Positions 28,533 to 36,362 of a stretch of 64,000 bases of DNA are shown here, one piece after another. The DNA is from JAFGBI01 sp964454025 (GTDB lineage Bacteria; Myxococcota_A; Polyangia; Polyangiales; Polyangiaceae), in contig CAYVRP010000013.1 in the NCBI GenBank assembly GCA_964454025.1, forward strand, positions 38,140 through 102,139, read 5' to 3'. Position 1 is the first letter of the stretch; the number at the start of each line of letters is the position of its first letter. Both the position numbers and the translations under genes were made by a program. Below the pieces are notes generated by a model. That model searched no databases. It was not told where the DNA came from and saw only the letters and a list, made by a program, of their open reading frames with translations.

Positions 28533-29771
28533 TCACCTTTCTGTTTCGACCTCCCGGTCGTCCGGACCTCCGAACCGGACCCCCACGACCAGCATGGCTG
28601 CGCCCCCCTCGGGGGCAGGTAGGTCCATACGTCGCAGGACGTCGCAGGCGCAACGGGTCGTCAGTGGGTCCGGAAAGCGGCTCTCCCCTTCGCTGAGGTT
28701 CACGGGGGAGCCCTCTGCGTCCAGGTCGATGCGCAGCTCGAGGCGACCCCAGAGCCCGAAGTCCCGCTCCAGGCCGGCAGCGTAGCATTCCTGGAGGGCC
28801 GGGAGCGCGGTGAGCAGGGAGCTGTGGGCGGCGTCGAGGTCGATTCGACCCGGGGTGGGCGCGGTCCATCCGGCGGGGGGGCCAACTTGCGGCACCGGGG
28901 CGTCCCCGGGGGCCAGGGCGATCTCGAGACGCACGCGCAACCGCCGCTCCGGAGGGGGACTGAATGACAACTTGCGCGCGGCGGCGACGACGCAACCTTC
29001 GACCCCTTCGTCCTCGAGGGTGGCCTGGATGAGCCGCGCCCCAGTGACCCGCCCGCCGGGGCCGAGCGACAGGTCGACGACGGCCTTGCCAGCCAGATCC
29101 GGCTCGCGGCGGAGGCCGTCCTCCATGCAGAGGCGGAACGGCCAGTATCCCTCGCGGCGCGCCTGGGCTTCGATCGCGTGCCGGCTGAGCGCGGGGGTGG
29201 GACGGCCGGTGCGGCGGTCGACCGGCGGGCGCTCGGGGATTCGGGCGCCGGGCACGGTCGCGTTCACGATGACCCGGGGCCCCGGGTGGAAGCCCGCGCG
29301 GCTCGAGGGGTAGCTGGGATCAGACGACCCGCCCAGGTTCCAGCGCGCGAGGTGCTCGTCGTGGACCGCAGCGGCGATCTGGCCGGAGGGACGTGGGCGA
29401 TGGTGGAGCGGATACGGGCGCTCGATCTGGACGCGGGGCTCCGGTAGGGGTGGCGGGGTCGGCGTCGCTTCGGTCGCCGGAGCCACCGGGCCGGCGCTCT
29501 CCGGTGGCGCGGGTCCGGGTACTGGCGGAGGTCCGCGCCAGGGCACGTAGCTGCTCGGGAGCGGCGCCACGGCGAGCGGCGCCGGCGTGACGAGCACCGG
29601 CGCCAGCGTCGGGTGGGGCGCGCCGCTGGACTGGACCGGGCTGGCGGGGGGCGCGGTTCGCGGGTGACAGGCGCTCCCGAGCGCGAGAACCAAGAGGAAG
29701 TACGGGCTCGCGGGGGTGGTGAGGGGTGGCCGGGGGGCAGGCGCCACGGGCGTTTCCCCTAACACGCCCAC
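28533..29771 (-). CDS. Lipoprotein with two AgmX/PglI-type C-terminal domains
   Basis: The product is about 412 residues with a long Pro/Ala-rich linker. The N-terminus has a hydrophobic stretch ending GSAC, a plausible lipobox at about residue 35. There are two tandem AgmX/PglI C-terminal-type domains: one near 200-275 (ARREGYWPFRLCMEDGLRR, VVDLSLGPGGRVTGARLIQA, GCVVAAARKLSF) and one near 310-390 (ALQECYAAGLERDFGLWG, RCACDVLRRMDLP). Such domains often have conserved C...C pairs and a role in gliding or adhesion complexes in Myxococcus. I do not claim that function here. The start on GTG (29771) is uncertain; an alternative GTG lies two codons in. It is divergent from the gene at 29846, 74 bases away. 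Confidence 0.78.
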   Translation of the reverse strand: MGVLGETPVAPAPRPPLTTPASPYFLLVLALGSACHPRTAPPASPVQSSGAPHPTLAPVLVTPAPLAVAPLPSSYVPWRGPPPVPGPAPPESAGPVAPATEATPTPPPLPEPRVQIERPYPLHHRPRPSGQIAAAVHDEHLARWNLGGSSDPSYPSSRAGFHPGPRVIVNATVPGARIPERPPVDRRTGRPTPALSRHAIEAQARREGYWPFRLCMEDGLRREPDLAGKAVVDLSLGPGGRVTGARLIQATLEDEGVEGCVVAAARKLSFSPPPERRLRVRLEIALAPGDAPVPQVGPPAGWTAPTPGRIDLDAAHSSLLTALPALQECYAAGLERDFGLWGRLELRIDLDAEGSPVNLSEGESRFPDPLTTRCACDVLRRMDLPAPEGGAAMLVVGVRFGGPDDREVETER

Positions 29772-29845
29772 GGGCGGCGCGGGTCCCCGTTGAATCGCTG
29801 GACCGACCGCGCAAAAGTCCGCCGAGCAACCCGGAGAGACGCGCG

Positions 29846-31321
29846 ATGGCCCCCACCGAAGACGGCCGTGACTTCGAGCACACTCCGGCGTTCACGCCGG
29901 CGGAGGTGTCGGGCTCGCTGGTGACCGGGGCGCTCGAGGCGCGCTACCAGGAGCTGCTCCAGGCGGTGCTCCAGGACGGGGTCATCACCGCCGAGGAGCG
30001 GGCCACCCTGGAGCGGACGGCCGAGGATCTCGGGCTCGACCGCCAGCGTCTGGAGCGGCTCGAGCAGGCCATGATCGCCGCCTTCGAGGCGCACCACCGG
30101 GTTCGCGTCGTCGAGCGCTTCGAGGAGAGAGCGGTGGCGCCGGCCGGCGCGGGGACGGAGAGCGACGGGGAGCGCGCGGCCCTGGCGCCGCGCGTTCGTG
30201 AGCTCGAGGCCCGGGTCCGTGAGCTGGAAGAGGAGCTTCGCCGCGCCCAGGCGGCGATCAACGTCGAGGTGGATCTGACGGAGCTCGAGGAGTCCGCCGG
30301 AGCGGCGCGCGAGGACCCGGAGCTCGCGCAGCGGTGGCTGCGGCGCGATCCGACGCTGCCGGAGCCCTACCGCGAGCTATATCGCATCTACGCCGCGCGC
30401 GGCGATCTCGATCGGCAATGGTGCGTCGCGCAGGCGCTCGTGGCGCTGGGGGCGGCGAGCCCCGAGCAGGTGGGCGTCTTCGCGCGCAACCGCGTCCAGG
30501 GGCTCATTACGCCGCGCGCGGGCGTGACCCCCGCGGCCTGGCAGGCATGGCTGATGCACCCGGAGGCCGCGCCGCTGACCGGGCAGATCTTCGGCGTGAT
30601 CGCGCCGGCCTTGCTGCTCGGCAGGGTTTCCGCGCTGCGCCGTGCGGGCCAGCTCCACCAGCCGACCCCAGAGTCCCGCCAGGACTTGCAGAAGGCCACG
30701 ATCATGGCGGTGCGGGCCGTGCCCTGGGCGGCCGCGATCCTGGGGCTGGCTGCGCCCATCGTGCACGTCGAGCCCGATCGCGAGGGGGGCTACGAGCACG
30801 TCCCCGCGGTGCCGCCGCTCACGGTGCTCGGCCGCCACGTGCTCTCGGGGCGCTCGCAGCTCGAGCTCACGTTCTGCGTCGGGCGCCACCTGGCGCTCTA
30901 CCGGCAAGAGCACTTCGTCCGCACCCTGTGGAGCGCCGTGCCGGATCTCGAGGAGCTGTTTCTGGCGGCGCTCGCCATCGGCAACGCGAAGCTGCCCATC
31001 GCGGAGGACCTGCGGCGCCGCGTGGCGCCGATCGCGGCGGCGCTGGAGCCGATGCTCGACGGAACCCAGGTGGACGCGCTGCGCGAGCTCTATCTTCGCT
31101 TCGTCGAGGAGGGCGGGCGGACCAACCTCATGCGCTGGTGCGCCGCGGTCGACAAGACGGCCTGCCGCGCCGGGTTGTTGCTCGCCGGTGATCTCGCGAC
31201 GGCGCTCGCTGTGCTGGAATCCGAAGAGGGCCGCGGCGGGCCGCTGGCCAAGGACCTGCTCGTCTTCTCGGTCAGCGACCGCTACGCGGCCCTGCGCCGC
31301 GAGCTCGGGATCGCGCTCTGA
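29846..31321 (+). CDS. Coiled-coil/helical repeat protein of unknown function
   Basis: A 491-residue cytoplasmic-looking protein. Residues about 30-75 resemble an EF-hand or TerB-like helical unit (LQAVLQDGVITAEERATLERTAEDLGL), followed by a coiled coil (about 110-140, RVRELEARVRELEEELRRAQ) and a TPR-like block (about 170-215). The C-terminal 280 residues form a distinctive domain that includes LTGQIFGVIAPALLLGRVSALRRAGQ and TFCVGRHLALYRQEHF; I recall similar C-terminal regions in other large TPR proteins of myxobacteria. No catalytic motif seen. The ATG at 29846 follows a GGAGAGAC ribosome-binding site at a good distance. Confidence 0.8.
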   Translation: MAPTEDGRDFEHTPAFTPAEVSGSLVTGALEARYQELLQAVLQDGVITAEERATLERTAEDLGLDRQRLERLEQAMIAAFEAHHRVRVVERFEERAVAPAGAGTESDGERAALAPRVRELEARVRELEEELRRAQAAINVEVDLTELEESAGAAREDPELAQRWLRRDPTLPEPYRELYRIYAARGDLDRQWCVAQALVALGAASPEQVGVFARNRVQGLITPRAGVTPAAWQAWLMHPEAAPLTGQIFGVIAPALLLGRVSALRRAGQLHQPTPESRQDLQKATIMAVRAVPWAAAILGLAAPIVHVEPDREGGYEHVPAVPPLTVLGRHVLSGRSQLELTFCVGRHLALYRQEHFVRTLWSAVPDLEELFLAALAIGNAKLPIAEDLRRRVAPIAAALEPMLDGTQVDALRELYLRFVEEGGRTNLMRWCAAVDKTACRAGLLLAGDLATALAVLESEEGRGGPLAKDLLVFSVSDRYAALRRELGIAL

Positions 31322-31353
31322 GGTCCCCTGTGCGCGGGCCCCGCGGGGACCTC
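31320..31353 (+). terminator. Hairpin overlapping the stop codon
   Basis: GAGGTCCCC (31320-31328) and GGGGACCTC (31345-31353) form a perfect nine-base-pair stem; the first arm begins inside the TGA stop. The 16-base loop contains GCGGGCCCCGC, which can pair on itself. There is no T-run, so call it terminator-like. Confidence 0.5.
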
Positions 31354-31514
31354 GTCGGTGGGTGCTCCCGGCCCCCTGGTGGCCGGCCCCACGCGGGCGG
31401 GGGGTTCGATCCGGGCGGCGCGCTCGCCGGGGGCGGGCGTCCGTGGGGCGCGGACGTGTTCTACCGTCGCCGGGATCTCGAGCCGGAGCGCGACCGTGCG
31501 CGGGGCGATGCAAC

Positions 31515-31543
31515 TTGAGCGGCCCCGAGGTTGCGTCTAGATA
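31515..31543 (+). promoter_or_regulatory. Sigma-70-type promoter of the PAS-receiver gene
   Basis: TTGAGC (31515-31520) and TAGATA (31538-31543) are separated by exactly 17 bases, each with four of six consensus matches. The expected start is near 31550, giving a leader of about 13 bases that still contains GAGGGG five bases before the GTG start. Confidence 0.65.
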
Positions 31544-31562
31544 GGACCTCCACTGAGGGGTC

Positions 31563-32933
31563 GTGGCGAACGGAACGGAACCCAGCGACACCGAGCGCGC
31601 CCAGACGCTGGCTGTCGCCGTGTGCGATGCCCTCGAGATCGCGCCCATCGGGGTGGCCATCGTGAGCCTGGAAGGCATCGTGCTGGCGACCAACGGCACC
31701 CTGCGGCGTTGGGCCGGGGCGGACCGCGATTTCATCGGCGCCACGGGGCCGCTGCTGCCGACGGGCGACATCCGTCGGCGACTGCCCCGGGTCGCGGCGG
31801 GGGAGGCGGTGAGCTTCGAGACGTCGCGGTGCGAGCTCGTGCCCGCCGTTCGCGGGAGCTTCTCGGTGCGGCTCAGCCCGCTCACGATGGCCGGCCGGGT
31901 GGTGGCGTGCTCGGTGTTCGTGACCGACGAGCAGGAGCCCGTCGAGGCCCCGGACCGTCCCATGCACGAGCGCTTTCGCGATCTGGTGGACGGCGCCGCG
32001 GACGGCTTCATCGTCGCGCGGGGGGACGTGCTCCTGTACGCGAACCGCGCGGCTCGGGATTGGCTGGCCCTGCCGGGGCCCGAGGACGTCGTGGGGCGGT
32101 CGCTGACCGAGATCTTCGGTTCCGAGGCGCCGCCGGGGACGCCGGGCCAGCCCGGGGGCATCCACGAAACCCACCTCCGGCGCGCGGACGGGGCCGAGGT
32201 GGCCGTGTCCGTCTCGGTGGCACGGGTGAGGCTGCCCGAGGGTGTCACCACCGTGCTGGCGCTCCGCCGTCGGGCGCCGGAGCGGGTGGAGAGCGGCGCC
32301 ATCGCGCGCACGCTCGAGCTGCTGGGGGAGGCGCTCGAGCGTGCGCTGGCGACGCTGCGGAAGGCCGCGCCGGGCGGCGGCGGCGCCGCCGCGCGCGAAG
32401 AGGCCGGCGAGCGGGTGGCCTTCGCGCTCGCGCTGTGCCGAGATCTCCAGGCCATGACCCCAGCGGCCACGGCGGCGGCGCCGCGAGGGGAACGCAGCGA
32501 AGAGCCCGCGCCTGATTCGCGCCACCTGGCGGGGAAGCGCCCCTCGCGGGGAGCCGTCCTGGTGTGCGACGACGAGGCTCGCCTCGCCATGCTCACCGCG
32601 GGGCTGCTGGAGCAGCACGGGTACACCGCCGTTACGGTCGGAACGGCAGAGGCCGCCATCGAGACGCTGGCAGGGCAGCGGATCGACGTGATGCTCCTGG
32701 ACCTGCACCTCCCGGACGGCAACGCTCACGAGGTGATTGCTCGCATGGGCGAGCGGGCACTGCGGCAACCCGTGATCCTCACCAGCGGCTTCGCCGAGGA
32801 GGACGTCGATCCGACGCTGCTGCGGAGCCCCAGCGTGGTCGGCTACCTGGCGAAGCCATACTCGATGGACCGCCTGATGGCGGTCATCGAACGTGCCCTG
32901 GAGCGCCGCGCGGTCGCCTCCGGTCGGGGCTGA
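31563..32933 (+). CDS. PAS-PAS-receiver protein (no histidine kinase domain)
   Basis: A 456-residue signalling protein: a first PAS-like domain (about 20-115), a second PAS (about 130-240; YANRAARDWLALPGPEDVVG), a helical/dimerisation-like linker (about 245-320), and a C-terminal receiver domain (about 335-450). The receiver has acidic pair D-D-E (VLVCDDEARL), phosphoacceptor D380 in MLLDLHLPDG, ILTSGF and YLAKPYS with the conserved K. The central linker has no H-box, and no ATPase domain is present, so it is not a hybrid kinase by itself; it needs a partner kinase. It starts on GTG at 31563 with GAGGGG upstream. It faces the HTH-receiver gene at 32976, separated by 42 bases. Confidence 0.88.
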   Translation: MANGTEPSDTERAQTLAVAVCDALEIAPIGVAIVSLEGIVLATNGTLRRWAGADRDFIGATGPLLPTGDIRRRLPRVAAGEAVSFETSRCELVPAVRGSFSVRLSPLTMAGRVVACSVFVTDEQEPVEAPDRPMHERFRDLVDGAADGFIVARGDVLLYANRAARDWLALPGPEDVVGRSLTEIFGSEAPPGTPGQPGGIHETHLRRADGAEVAVSVSVARVRLPEGVTTVLALRRRAPERVESGAIARTLELLGEALERALATLRKAAPGGGGAAAREEAGERVAFALALCRDLQAMTPAATAAAPRGERSEEPAPDSRHLAGKRPSRGAVLVCDDEARLAMLTAGLLEQHGYTAVTVGTAEAAIETLAGQRIDVMLLDLHLPDGNAHEVIARMGERALRQPVILTSGFAEEDVDPTLLRSPSVVGYLAKPYSMDRLMAVIERALERRAVASGRG

Positions 32934-32975
32934 AGCGTGGACCCCGGTCAGGTCTGGCGGGGCACCCGGGCGCGA

Positions 32976-33590
32976 TCACGACGGGGGTTTGGACCCGACG
33001 CCGAGCTTCTGCAGCAGCGCGCGGGCGTCGAGGGGCTTGGTGAACACGGCCGCCGCGCCGGCGGCGCGGAAGGCCGCGGCCAGCTCCGTCGACGTGTCGC
33101 CCGTCACCGCCACGATGAGCAGATCCGCGGTGGCCGGGGCCTCGCGCAGGCGGCGGCAGACCTCGACGCCGTGCATGCCGGGCATGTGGGCGTCGAGCAG
33201 CACGGCGTGCGGTCGCTGCGTGCTGATCTGGAGCAGCGCGTCGAGCGGCGAGCTGGTGCAGCGGATCTCGAGGTGAGGCGCGCGACGGCGGAGATCTCGC
33301 TCGGTGGCGCGGAGGAACGCGGCGTCGTCGTCGACGATGAGGATCGAGGACACCGGAGCCAGCTCCCGCGGGATCGGGATCGCGTTGTCGCGCAAGAAGC
33401 GCAGCAGCTCGGCCCGCTCGACGCGGCGGTGCCCCCCCGGCGTACGGTGCGCGCTCAACAGCCCGCGATCGATCCACGAGAGCACCGTGGAGGGGGACAC
33501 CCCGAGCATTCTCGCGATGGCGTGCGACGAGTGGTAGCGGCGATGCGGGCTGACTCGCGCCAAAGCTGAAATCCAGACAGGCAGCCACAT
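32976..33590 (-). CDS. HTH (MerR/excisionase-like) plus C-terminal receiver domain protein
   Basis: A 204-residue response regulator with inverted domain order: DNA-binding at the N-terminus, receiver at the C-terminus. The helix-turn-helix (about residues 19-66) includes YHSSHAIARMLGVSPSTVLSWIDRG and the wing-like HRTPGGHRRVERAELLRFL. The receiver follows (about 82-195): ILIVDDDAAF with D87 to D89, phosphoacceptor D133 in LLDAHMPGM, T163 in AVTGD, and K185 in FTKPLDA. The ATG at 33590 was chosen over one further upstream (33683) because that sequence is a random Arg/Ser-rich stretch. Probably the DNA-binding output of a pathway involving the convergent PAS-receiver protein, but this is only neighbourhood inference. 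Confidence 0.86.
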   Translation of the reverse strand: MWLPVWISALARVSPHRRYHSSHAIARMLGVSPSTVLSWIDRGLLSAHRTPGGHRRVERAELLRFLRDNAIPIPRELAPVSSILIVDDDAAFLRATERDLRRRAPHLEIRCTSSPLDALLQISTQRPHAVLLDAHMPGMHGVEVCRRLREAPATADLLIVAVTGDTSTELAAAFRAAGAAAVFTKPLDARALLQKLGVGSKPPS

Positions 33591-33911
33591 CTTCCCGTGG
33601 GCCGGGTCGGACGTCAAGCGGGCTCGAGGCAGCCTACGACACCGGCTCCTAGGAGGCGAGGGCAGGTCCGCCATGCCACGCACTCTCCGCGCGTGCCGTC
33701 AAGGCGGTGAGTTGCTCGAGCTGCCGCCACGCCCGCGCTCGTCGGCTTCGCGGGAGCCGGGCAGGCGGGGGACGTTCGCCGAGCGGCGGCGCGCTCCGCC
33801 GGGCACCCGGCCTCGGCGCGGCCGTGCCGGCGGGTCCTGACCCGCCCGGGTGACGCGGCGGCGCTCCGCGCTTGCAACCCCGGGATCGGGGAACTATCCT
33901 CTCTGCCGTTC
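33591..33911. other. Gap between HTH-receiver gene and tRNA-Gly
   Basis: About 320 bases without a convincing gene. The short frames here have random composition. Only the tRNA-Gly promoter (33872-33900) and the upstream region of the HTH-receiver gene are identified. Confidence 0.6.
33872..33900 (+). promoter_or_regulatory. Promoter of tRNA-Gly
   Basis: TTGCAA (33872-33877) and TATCCT (33895-33900), both four of six matches, with a 17-base spacer. The -10 lies 11 bases before the mature tRNA 5' end. Confidence 0.6.
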
Positions 33912-33987
33912 GCGGGAATAGCTCAGTCGGTAGAGCACAAGCTTCCCAAGCTTGGGGTCGCGAGTTCGAACCTCGTTTCCCGCTCCA
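33912..33987 (+). tRNA. tRNA-Gly (anticodon CCC)
   Basis: Acceptor GCGGGAA pairs with TTCCCGC, D-arm AGCTCAGTCGGTAGAGCA, perfect anticodon stem CAAGC/GCTTG around loop TTCCCAA (anticodon CCC at 33945-33947), and T-arm AGTTCGAAC. Discriminator T33984 and the CCA end (33985-33987) are encoded. Confidence 0.97.
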
Positions 33988-34034
33988 CGAGGGGCCGTGC
34001 GCCCGGGGGAGGCCGCGCCGGCGGGGGGCGGCGG

Positions 34035-34976
34035 TCATCCGGCGCGCAGCCGCGCCAGCAGCGTGGTCATGTCATCGGGGAGCGGCGTGGCGAAATGCAG
34101 GCGCTCGCCGGTTCGCGGGTGCGTGAAGCCGAGCGACGCCGCGTGGAGCTGGATCCTTGGGGCGCCGAGGTCAGGGAGCGTGCGGCCTCGGGCGTAGACC
34201 CGCTCGCCCACCAGCGGGTGGCCGGCCTCGGCGAGGTGGATCCGGATCTGGTGGGTGCGCCCGGTTTCCAGGCGGCACTCGACGAGGGTGGCCAGCGCCA
34301 GGGTTTCGATCGCCCGCACGTGCGTGATCGCGAGCCGCCCCAGGCGCGGGTGGTCGGTGGTGCCGCGGAGTCCGTCCCCGCGGTCGGCGACGAGCCGCGA
34401 GCGCAGGGTCCGGGAGGCGACCCGGCCGTGCGCCAGCGCGAGGTAGCGCCGCTCGACGTCGTGCACGCGGAACTGCTGCTGGAGATGGCGCTTCGCGGCG
34501 AGGTTGCGGGCGAACACGATGAGCCCGGTGGTGTCGCGGTCGAGTCGGTGCACGACGCCGATCTCGCCAGTGGAGCGGCGCCGCCGGTCACGGTTCAGCA
34601 GCGCGCGGACGAGCTGGTCGAGGGTGCCGCGCTCACCGTCCTCGTAGGGCACCGTGCTGACGCCTGCCGGCTTCTGGACGACCACCACGTCCGCGTCGAC
34701 GTGGACGATGAGGCTGGCCGGGAGCCGGCTGCGCGTCGCCGGGCGGGGCGACGCCGTCCGGATCCGGAGCGACACGCCGCCGTCCACCACCGTGGCCGGA
34801 TCGATGACGAGCCGCTCGGCCACCGAAACCTTGCCGCTCTCGATCAGCCACCGCGCTCGGGCCCACGACAGGCCCGGGAAGAGCTCGCGGAGCGCCCGGT
34901 CCAGCATCACGGGCGGCGCCGTCATGGGCCGCTGGGCCACGCCGTCCGGGACGGTGAAGGAGGCGCGGGGGGGCAT
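34035..34976 (-). CDS. RluA-family rRNA/tRNA pseudouridine synthase
   Basis: Isomerises uridine to pseudouridine in rRNA (RluA/RluC/RluD family). The N-terminal half (about 22-75) carries an S4-like RNA-binding domain: LDRALRELFPGLSWARARWLIESGKVSV. The catalytic domain (about 90-310) holds the motif G-V-V-H143-R-L-D146-R-D-T-T-G, where D146 is the catalytic aspartate, then TGRTHQIRIHLAEAGHPLVG (about 222-241). I chose the ATG at 34976; a longer GTG start at 35015 adds an unlikely N-terminus. It stands alone; the target site cannot be assigned. Confidence 0.95.
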   Translation of the reverse strand: MPPRASFTVPDGVAQRPMTAPPVMLDRALRELFPGLSWARARWLIESGKVSVAERLVIDPATVVDGGVSLRIRTASPRPATRSRLPASLIVHVDADVVVVQKPAGVSTVPYEDGERGTLDQLVRALLNRDRRRRSTGEIGVVHRLDRDTTGLIVFARNLAAKRHLQQQFRVHDVERRYLALAHGRVASRTLRSRLVADRGDGLRGTTDHPRLGRLAITHVRAIETLALATLVECRLETGRTHQIRIHLAEAGHPLVGERVYARGRTLPDLGAPRIQLHAASLGFTHPRTGERLHFATPLPDDMTTLLARLRAG

Positions 34977-35261
34977 CGACCGTCGAGCGTAGCCGGCGGG
35001 GGAACGCGTCACCAACCGGCGTCGGGCTCACGGTGTGGCGGGCGCCCCGCCGGAGGTGTCCGCCGAGCGGTGGTCGCGGTAGGCGCCGGGGACGCGCTGT
35101 CGCGCCGGGCCGCCCCGGTGGCGGGTGCCCCCCGGCGCGGGTTCGTTCCGGGGCCGGGTTCGGGAGGGAGCCCGGTGGCGATGGCGTCGAGGGGTGCTAC
35201 CGTCCGGACGCCGCGGGGTCCCGCGGGGCGCGGCCCCCGCGGCTGATCGGTGGAGGTCGGC

Positions 35262-36332
35262 ATGACGGAGCAGGTCCCTGCAGCAGCGAGCGCCGACCCC
35301 GCCTTCTGCCGGGCGGTGCTGCCGAGGGTGTCGCGCACCTTCGCCGTGTCCATCGAGGCGCTGCCGCCGGGGCTGCGCGAGGCGGTGCGGACGGCGTACC
35401 TGCTCTGTCGCATCGTCGACACGGTCGAGGACCAGGTGGGGCTCGCCCCCGCCGATCGGGCGGCGCTCTATGACGCCTTCGACCAGGCGCTGGTGGAGGC
35501 GGACGCGCCGGGAGCGGGGGCGCTCGCCGCGGCGGCGCGCTTCGAGCGCCTGGCTCAGCGGCACGCGCTCGACGCCGACGGAGCCGGTGGTGCCCTCTGC
35601 GCTCGCGCGGGCGCCGTCTTCGGCGCGTTCGCCCGGCTCCCGGCGACCGAGCGGGCCGCGATCCGCCCGCACGTCGCCCGGATGTCGAGCGGGATGCGGG
35701 GGTTCTCCGTGCGCGCCGAGCGGTTCGGGCGGCTGCGGCTGCGCGATGTCGCCGATCTCGAGCAGTACTGCTACGTCGTGGCCGGCACCGTCGGGGAGTT
35801 GCTGACCGCGCTGTTCGAGCTGGCGGTGCCCGGCCTGCCCCAGGCCACCCGGGCGGCGCTGTGGGACCGCGCCGTGAGCTTCGGGTTGGGCCTGCAGATG
35901 GTGAACATCGTCAAGGACGTCGCCGAGGACTATCGGCGCGGCGACGTCTTCCTGCCCGAGAGCCTGGCCGCCCAGCAGGGCGTCGTGCTCGAGGAGCTGC
36001 TGCGGCCGGAGCAGCGCGGCGCCGGGTTGCGCGTCGTCCGAGAGGTGTCGAGCATCGCGCGGTCGCACCTGGAGCGCGCTCGGGAGTACGCCCTGCTCTG
36101 GCCGGCCCAGGCGGGGCGGGACGTGCGCCTGTTCTGCGCGGTGCCGCTCGCGCTCGCGCTCGCCACCTTGCGGGAGGTGGACGACGGGGACGCGACCCTC
36201 CGCACCGACCGGGCGCCGAAGGTTTCGCGAGGCGCGGTGGCGCGCGTGGTCGCGGAGGTGAGCCTGGCCGTCGCGGACGACGCGGCGCTCGGCGCCGTGC
36301 TCGACCGGTGCGCCAGGGGCGAGTTTCGCTGA
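35262..36332 (+). CDS. Squalene/phytoene synthase family protein
   Basis: Joins two isoprenyl diphosphates head-to-head (squalene from farnesyl diphosphate, or phytoene). The 356 residues show the first Asp-rich motif D53-T-V-E-D57 in RIVDTVEDQ and the second, N-I-V-K-D219-V-A-E-D223-Y-R-R-G, with the pattern FLPES after it. Motif layout and the R-T-A-Y-L-L-C-R-I-V-D start are closer to eukaryotic-type squalene synthase than to CrtB; myxobacteria use squalene for sterol synthesis, which would fit, but the product is unproven. The ATG at 35262 has GGAGG nearby (35252-35256), so the longer GTG start at 35250 is not needed. Confidence 0.9.
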   Translation: MTEQVPAAASADPAFCRAVLPRVSRTFAVSIEALPPGLREAVRTAYLLCRIVDTVEDQVGLAPADRAALYDAFDQALVEADAPGAGALAAAARFERLAQRHALDADGAGGALCARAGAVFGAFARLPATERAAIRPHVARMSSGMRGFSVRAERFGRLRLRDVADLEQYCYVVAGTVGELLTALFELAVPGLPQATRAALWDRAVSFGLGLQMVNIVKDVAEDYRRGDVFLPESLAAQQGVVLEELLRPEQRGAGLRVVREVSSIARSHLERAREYALLWPAQAGRDVRLFCAVPLALALATLREVDDGDATLRTDRAPKVSRGAVARVVAEVSLAVADDAALGAVLDRCARGEFR

Positions 36333-36362
36333 ACCTGGGACCGCCGACGTCCGGGGCGGGGG

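Noticed and set aside
33614..33877. 87-residue leftward gene between the response regulator and tRNA-Gly
   Set aside because: Arg/Ala-rich random composition, with no start signals.
25730..33987. Genomic island or phage integrated at tRNA-Lys or tRNA-Gly
   Set aside because: No integrase and no repeated tRNA 3' end near either tRNA; flanking genes look native.
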